Below are positions 59,005 through 64,000 of a stretch of 64,000 bases of DNA, in pieces (within the stretch, counting starts at the first letter, position 1; every line of letters begins with the position of its first letter). Position numbers and translations under genes: made by a program. The notes beneath the pieces are model-generated. The model worked only from the letters and a program-made list of their open reading frames with translations, made no database searches and had not been told where the DNA came from. Source of the DNA: Xenopus tropicalis (Eukaryota > Chordata > Amphibia > Anura > Pipidae). Location of the stretch: positions 104,795,929 to 104,859,928 of the forward strand of contig NC_030684.2 in assembly GCF_000004195.4 (NCBI RefSeq), given 5' to 3'.

Positions 59005-59646
59005 GTAAATTCTTTTTCACCATAACCAGTTTGTAAAAGTATAGTTAGACTTCAGTAAATGCCTGTTGCATGTATGGATTTTATTGGTCAAAATATTAAT
59101 ATTATATATTAGTATATTAACATTATAGGGGGTGAATCCACAATAGTGATGAGTTAATTTGTCCCATTTCGTTTTGCTGTAAAATTCGCAAAATGCAAGT
59201 CAATAGGCATTTTTTCACTGGGTTTTTTTTTTTTGCGCAAAATCTGTTGGAGTCAATGGGCAGTCTTTTGTCACATTTTTTATTTGGGCGCAAATACATT
59301 CTAGTCAATGGGTGTTTTTTTTTTTCTTGTGCCAAAATGTATTTGCTAGGATCATTTTGAGGTCCCAGATTAAATACCCCATGTGTCCTACACTAACATG
59401 GACCCTGGTCACTAGATAGAGAAGTGCATCTTCAGTATAGGTTATACAGTATAAGACAAGGAGAATAACTTCTGCTTGAGCTTTGTGGTGTCAACTTCAC
59501 TTTCTCAAGAACATAGCTAAGCAAAGATTTAAAGATCTTTCCAAAAATGTAGAAACAGCCAAAATATATTTTTATATTTGTGTGTATTGAAACACACTAT
59601 TGTCTTGCTATTGTCTTATCACCAATGATACGATTCTGTCTCTTAG
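59005..59646 (+). other. sptbn5: sptbn5 intron 12
   Basis: 642 nt, containing a CpG-type repeat (about 59150-59350). Acceptor TCTTAG. Confidence 0.8.
59150..59350. repeat. low-complexity CpG-type interspersed repeat
   Basis: GTCCCATTTCGTTTTGCTGT, AGTCAATAGGCATTTTTTCA and AGTCAATGGGCAGTC form three degenerate units separated by poly-T. A related degraded copy lies at about 41800-42000. Confidence 0.5.
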
Positions 59647-59799
59647 AAAAGAAGAAAGGCCTTGGAAGAAATGGTCCGGCTTTACCAGTTCTACAGTTCT
59701 TGTGGAGATTTCCAGTCCTGGATTGATGATAAGGAGAAGCTTTTTCAGACATTTCAGCCCAATCCTGAAAATTTAGAGGTCATGCAGCAGAAATATGAG
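59647..59799 (+). CDS. sptbn5: SPTBN5 coding exon 13
   Basis: 153 nt, 51 codons, phase 0. It reads KRRKALEEMVRLYQFYSSCG, DFQSWIDDKEKLFQTFQPNP and ENLEVMQQKYE. Helix A of a spectrin repeat with the Trp. Human has FCSSCGELQLWLEKQ at the same place as I remember it. Donor GTATTT. Confidence 0.96.
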
Positions 59800-59933
59800 G
59801 TATTTATATGTACATAATTTGATACAAAATGAAAAGTAACAAACAAGCCCCATGTGCAGCATCATAAGAACATGTCAAAGGGAAACTCTAATATTGTTGG
59901 CTGTAACCATAAATATACCCTGTGTTACTTTAG

Positions 59934-60064
59934 AATTTGCTGACAGACCTTGCAGCTGGGAAGGCTCGCCATGATGAAATCAATGACCTAGCAGAGGACT
60001 TGATTAAAATTGCTCCTAACAGGAAAAAAGAGATCCAGGCCCACCAGAAAGATATTGACAATAG
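59934..60064 (+). CDS. sptbn5: SPTBN5 coding exon 14
   Basis: 131 nt, phase 0 start, two bases of a Ser or Arg codon at the end. It reads NLLTDLAAGKARHDEINDLA, EDLIKIAPNRKKEIQAHQKD, IDN. Helix B to C of the repeat begun in exon 13. The intron before it is 134 nt. Confidence 0.95.
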
Positions 60065-60387
60065 GTACTGTTTACAACTATGGTTTCTTCAGTGAGACTG
60101 TTTTGGGATTGACCTTTATAGACACAAGACTGTTCCATAACTATGTTACTATATAGCATCATTAACGCTATTATATAAAGTATGTACTAAAATCTTTCAA
60201 AACTCACTGTGGTAGTTGAGACTAATGGTATGAAATTATCTCCATAATGTTAAAACAAATATGTATGCAGAATTAAATATAACATAAACTATACCATATT
60301 CATATAATGCAGCTATAATGTGAAAAATGGTGCTAAATGAATAAAATTATATATATTTACCCCCTCCCCCCACCCTCGGTTTTCTAG
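60065..60387 (+). other. sptbn5: sptbn5 intron 14
   Basis: 323 nt, AT-rich, ending with a C-rich tract (CCCCCTCCCCCCACCC) and TTTCTAG. No element recognised. Confidence 0.8.
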
Positions 60388-60639
60388 CTGGAATCATTTG
60401 GAAATCCTGAAGGAGCAGAAAGGAGCTGATCTGATTGGCTTAGCTGATGTCAAGTCTTTACTTCAGAACTGTCAGAACACAGAGGCACTCATACAGGAAA
60501 AGTTTAAAGAACTGGAGGGATCAGAACCAGTGAATGCAACTGGAAATCTGGATACAGAGGAACGTAAACTGAAGAACCTTGAAAGAGATATCCAAATACT
60601 GGAGAGAAAGATTGAGTACCTTAAGAACGTGGAGCAATC
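60388..60639 (+). CDS. sptbn5: SPTBN5 coding exon 15
   Basis: 252 nt: one base completing Ser, 83 codons, two bases of the next Ser. It reads WNHLEILKEQKGADLIGLAD, VKSLLQNCQNTEALIQEKFK and ends LERKIEYLKNVEQ. Acceptor TTTCTAG, donor GTAAGT. The WGQLEALK start in human confirms the register. Confidence 0.95.
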
Positions 60640-60814
60640 GTAAGTGATTCCCTAGCAATGCCTCACCCAATTCTACATTAATATCTTTATAAGCAATGCA
60701 GCCCCTCTCGCACCTCTGGGATGCTCAGAAACATAAGCACTGAGTGTGAGGGGGGTGGCGAGGACCCCAGAAACCTCCCTGCTTATATATAGTAGAAATC
60801 CTTTTTAATTTGAA

Positions 60815-60965
60815 TTGCTGCCCCATGGCTATTCAGCAGTTTTGTTTATATAAACTATAGTAGTGTTTTTTTGAAGCAAACACACAACCAATCCAGGGCA
60901 ATAGTACATAATATATTAATTACATTGATACTCTTTCATTTTTTGGTGTTGCTGTTCCATTAATA
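60815..60965. repeat. partial MITE (AACAGCAACACC type)
   Basis: GAATTGCTGCCCCATGGC, TTATATAAACTATAGTAG and TTTTTTGGTGTTGCTGTTCC correspond to the right half of 10591-10987. Confidence 0.65.
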
Positions 60966-60984
60966 CAAAGCTGACTCCTTTACG

Positions 60985-61161
60985 AGTTAGTTGCAACAAT
61001 CTTGAATTTTCTCACTTGGTTTTTGTAAATAAATGTATCTGTCAGTAGAACCAATTTAGAGAGAGAATTCCACATCTTTACAGCTTTAACTGTAAAAATC
61101 TTATGTCTTCTAATCTGAAGGGATGTCCTTATGCGTGAAAACATCAGCTAGTAAATGAATG
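60985..61161 (-). repeat. CR1-type LINE remnant, first part
   Basis: GAGAATTCCACATCTTTACA, TTCTAATCTGAAGGGATG and neighbouring sequence resemble the antisense of CR1-type coding sequence. It continues at 62078-62200 after the LTR insertion. Confidence 0.6.
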
Positions 61162-62077
61162 TGTAGCCCACTTTTTATATGCTCTTGTGGCACTACCTAC
61201 TGGAGCACGATACTTGGCGCTACAGGAGTCCTGAGCCCCCGCTTACTATGGGGGTATACAAGGGATTCTCCCCTAATTGGCGTGCCTCCACCCAGGGATG
61301 GTGGTGTGGATCTGTATTCCACCCCCTGGGAACTATTCAGACTGTTGTGCCCCTCCGGGCTAATAGATTTCTCCACACAGGAATATGAAATAAACATATG
61401 GAAAGGTTTATTGAACGGACACCTCTCCAGGAGCAGCTTATCAATATACAGTGCAGGGTATATCTCCATACGTCTCATTGAGTACCTTCTCCTGTTAGCC
61501 TACCCAATGGTACTCGCGCTCATGTGTTCCCTTCTAGGGGCTCTCCCCGGTACTCTCGCCAAAGACACTCTCTCTTAGAGTTCTCCCGGTACTCACGCTA
61601 GGACGTTACCCCACAGGGACCCACACCGGTACTCTCACTGGGCATCCTCAGATCCGGCCTCCTGGACTAGCGGTGATCTGCTCCACCTACCTAGCCACTT
61701 AGTTCCCTGCACTCCGGCTGATATAATGCCGGGAGGTCTTAACCTCGCTACTACTCCTGGAGGGGCCATGTCCGCCCATTCTAAACTAGACTGTCCTACA
61801 TATCACTCCTGGAGCGATCTATTACCAAACTTCTAACTAAGCGGTACCTGGGGTACTCCTGCCTGGAGCAGTGCCCAAAATGTCTCCCTCTCAGCACATG
61901 GCTGCTATCCCTTATATGGGCCTATGCACCACCCTGTGGCCATAACCCGAACTACCGGTATACACCCTATTAACTATTGACAACCCAGTCACCCCAGTGT
62001 CCCTGTTACCCAGCACCACCCTGTGGCCTGTCCTAGGGGTTCCTGTCCTAAGGGCCCGTTTTTGGTAAACCCCTACA
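61162..62077. mobile_element. solo LTR-like insertion with 4-bp target duplication
   Basis: 916 bp, beginning TGTAGCCC and ending CCCCTACA, so the termini are inverted (TGTAG/CTACA). AATG directly precedes (61158-61161) and directly follows (62078-62081). It interrupts the CR1 remnant. GAAATAAACAT (about 61387-61397) could be the LTR poly(A) signal. No internal coding region is present, as expected for a solo LTR. The open frames across it are not recognisable proteins. Confidence 0.7.
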
Positions 62078-62200
62078 AATGTATTATATGCTCCCCTTAT
62101 GATCAAATCCCTTACATTTCTCTTCTCTAATGTAAACTTAGGCAGCTGCTCTTCATAACTGAGATCTTTCATACCTTTTATCAGCTTAAATGCAACCAAT
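62078..62200 (-). repeat. CR1-type LINE remnant, second part
   Basis: TATGCTCCCCTTATGATCAA, CTCTTCATAACTGAGATC and TACCTTTTATCAGCTTAAAT continue the antisense CR1 sequence of 60985-61161. Confidence 0.65.
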
Positions 62201-62668
62201 CAGCACGTATTTTGGATCAGTCTACTACCAGCTATGAAATTAAAGCAAAGACCTAATTGGTTTCCACCCGCAACTGCACTTATCTTACTATATCAGCACT
62301 TTGATGTCCTCAAAGGAACATAAGACAGTGTTCTTCAAAGAAACTGATGGATCTTTAGCCATATGTTCTTGTGGTTCTCTGTCAGTCTACTTTAGTCCCT
62401 GGTAATAATAACATTACAGAACACAATCATGTCAGTTAATAATTTTAAATGGCTTTTAAATACCTCTCCACCATGTTTGCTTTGTTCCTTACATATTGTA
62501 ACACATGTTTATTGCATGATGACAAATTTTTTATGACCTGTCATGAGATATCCTTGATCTAAATATGGAAGTGCAGGTACAGTAGGTGGGGAATTCAGCA
62601 CCTGTGAGAAGGCAGAGGTATTCATTGTGTTTAAGCAGAGTCAAAATCTTTGTAATCCTTTTATTCAG

Positions 62669-62956
62669 CATCAGAGACACAAACCCCCAAGAGAGCGAGG
62701 CCATCAGGAAGCAGGTGGCAGAAATGGAGAATCAACTTGAAAAGCTGAAGCATCAGGCGGAAGAGAAAAGAATGAGCCTGAAAAAGGCCAAAGACCAGAA
62801 AATCTTCTTGCAAGACAGCCGAAGGCAATTGCTTTGGGTGCAGGATATGAAAGATAAACTGACCAATGAGGAAATGGGCTCCGATGTGGCATCTGCCGAG
62901 CAGCTACTTAGGGATCACCAGTACTTACTCATAGAGATTCAGAGAGAGAAAGACAG
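62669..62956 (+). CDS. sptbn5: SPTBN5 coding exon 16 (last in window)
   Basis: 288 nt: one base completing Ser, 95 codons and two bases of an Arg codon. It reads IRDTNPQESEAIRKQVAEME, LQDSRRQLLWVQDMKDKLTN, EEMGSDVASAEQLLRDHQYL and LIEIQREKD. SDVASAEQLLRDHQ matches the remembered human VDVASAQRLLREHQ. Donor GTAAGG at 62957. The next exon lies beyond 64000. Confidence 0.96.
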
Positions 62957-62973
62957 GTAAGGGATGAATTAGA

Positions 62974-63284
62974 CACAGTGATCCCCAACCAGTGGCTCGT
63001 GAGTAACATGTTGCTCCCCAACCCCTTGGATGTTGCTCTCAGTGCCGCCAAACCAGGGAGTTATTTTTGAATTCCTGACTTGGTGGCAAGTTTTGGTTGA
63101 ATAAAAACAAGATTTACTACCAAATAAAGCCTCCTGTAAGCTGATAGTGTGCATAGAGGCCCCTAATAGCCAATCTTAGCCCTTATTTGGCACCTCCATC
63201 AACTTTTATGGTGCTTGTGTTGCTCTCCAAGTCTTTTTACATTTGACTGTGGCTCACGAGTAAGATAGGTTGGGGATCCTAACA
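62974..63284 (+). repeat. hAT-like MITE (GTCCCCAACC type), opposite orientation
   Basis: GTGATCCCCAACCAGTGGC at the left and AGATAGGTTGGGGATCCT at the right. It contains AACATGTTGCTCCCC and GCCAATCTTAGCCCTTATTT, the complement of 22538-22850. Confidence 0.7.
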
Positions 63285-63589
63285 AGCACATCAATATTCC
63301 ATGAAGAATATTCCATGTACATGTAACATAATTGTTGTATGACGTATTTCATGGTAAGTTCTGCTCTTTAGATTTTTGATGTTACATTTTTAAATCTTAC
63401 TAAATATAGGCCTCATTTACAACCTATCAGGCAGAGAGCAAAAACAGGCGCAAAGTGCCATGTTGCTATTGGCAACCTCCCTCCCTGCAATTTGCATATG
63501 AAAGTGCAGTCATTTGTGCTCCCAGAATGAGACTATATCAGGCAGTAGGCATGGATAATGCTGTAAAGGTGCAGTATAAAGCATACACT

Positions 63590-64000
63590 TAAAGGGGGGC
63601 ATCAGCTTCTGAACTAAAATTTGTTTAATCAGCCTCACACAACACAGAAACCCCTTATATATTACTGTGAACTGTTCCTTCAAAAAGTATGAATAAATAC
63701 TGTTCTATATGCTGAAATCCAGCTGAAAACAGTTCTTCTCTTTCTGCATCATTTGAAATTCTGGCAGGGGGGAGGGACTAAAACATTGATGTTACACATT
63801 GTAACAACTTCTCCACAGCTTACAGACAGCATGCAGGAACTACATAACCCACAATGCATTGTAGTGTAATGTTCCTTTCCTTACTGAAATCACATGTGCA
63901 GGGAATTGTGGGATTTGGAGGATGCAGGCTGAAGGCAGGCTGAGAACAGACAACTACTATTACATTTTATTTGAGTCTCAAAGTAGTCAGGCAGATCAGC
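63590..64000. repeat. TTAA-type MITE, inverted copy, cut by window edge
   Basis: It contains CATAACCCACAATGCATTGT, AGGGAATTGTGGGATTTGGA and AGTCAGGCAGATCAGC, the complement of 39073-39440. Confidence 0.6.

Larger units (their letters stand above)
60640..62668 (+). other. sptbn5: sptbn5 intron 15
   Basis: 2.03 kb. It holds a partial palindromic MITE (60815-60965) and a CR1-type remnant split by a 916-bp LTR-like insertion (60985-62200). The last 450 bp are plain. Acceptor TATTCAG. Confidence 0.85.
40064..64000 (+). other. sptbn5: sptbn5 gene, 5' third (beta-V spectrin)
   Basis: Spectrin beta, non-erythrocytic 5, the vertebrate member of the heavy beta spectrins. It forms part of the submembrane spectrin-actin network; the mammalian protein is known from photoreceptors and hair cells (family knowledge). 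Sixteen coding exons found here join in frame to about 1123 codons plus two bases, against about 3674 residues in human as I remember it, so roughly 30 percent is present and the gene runs off the right edge. Order: CH1 (exons 1 to 3), CH2 (exons 4 and 5), then about eight three-helix spectrin repeats (exons 6 to 16), with the usual Trp positions (IQWIQQK, EAWINEKW, DSWLRERL, QSWIDDKE, LLWVQDM). Residue blocks match remembered human SPTBN5 rather than SPTB or SPTBN1, 2 and 4. Every junction has GT/AG and the phases agree. Confidence 0.93.
62957..64000 (+). other. sptbn5: sptbn5 intron 16 (continues beyond window)
   Basis: Two transposon copies (62974-63284 and about 63590-64000) with short plain sequence between. 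No exon is seen before the edge. Confidence 0.8.

Noticed and set aside
61159..61578. 139-codon frame in sptbn5 intron 15
   Set aside because: Lies within the solo LTR; no retroviral or cellular protein character.

Overview
The window is vertebrate nuclear DNA, almost certainly from a frog of the genus Xenopus. Evidence: short coding exons bounded by canonical GT/AG splice sites and separated by long AT-rich introns; exon translations that match vertebrate EHD4 and SPTBN5; and intergenic and intronic DNA packed with short palindromic DNA transposons (many flanked by TTAA), CR1-type and L2-like LINE remnants, and families I remember as typical of Xenopus. The sequence alone does not separate X. 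tropicalis from X. laevis. No bacterial, viral, CRISPR or operon-type features are present, and no RNA gene was recognised.

Layout. Positions 1 to 23528 hold the 3' part of ehd4 on the plus strand: four coding exons (1587-1684, 7175-7587, 21569-21733, 22992-23528), with the first exons (P-loop) upstream of the window. Positions 23529 to about 40063 are the ehd4 3' untranslated region plus intergenic DNA. That stretch contains a 32-bp minisatellite, a degenerate array of about 140-bp units carrying GC-box and CCAAT-like motifs, a perfect 5 x 23-bp repeat, a possible orphan exon and possible upstream sptbn5 exons. From 40064 to the right edge runs the 5' third of sptbn5 (beta-V, or heavy beta, spectrin), also on the plus strand. 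Sixteen coding exons join in frame to about 1123 codons: two calponin-homology domains that form the actin-binding head, then roughly eight spectrin repeats. The gene continues past position 64000.

Both genes are membrane-associated cytoskeletal or trafficking proteins, but I see no sign that they act together. The tandem ehd4 to sptbn5 order is, from memory, the same as on human chromosome 15q15, so this is conserved microsynteny. All visible exons look intact, with no stops, frameshifts or broken splice sites.

I found no clear novel gene system. The more unusual items are non-coding: a 212-bp near-perfect hairpin between TA microsatellites in an ehd4 intron, two equal-length (524 bp) inverted copies of a TTAA element with a perfect central palindrome, AT microsatellites on both sides of sptbn5 exon 2, a solo LTR with a 4-bp target duplication inserted in a CR1 remnant, the promoter-motif array upstream of sptbn5, and a poly(A)-linked minus-strand reading frame that may be a retrocopy fragment.
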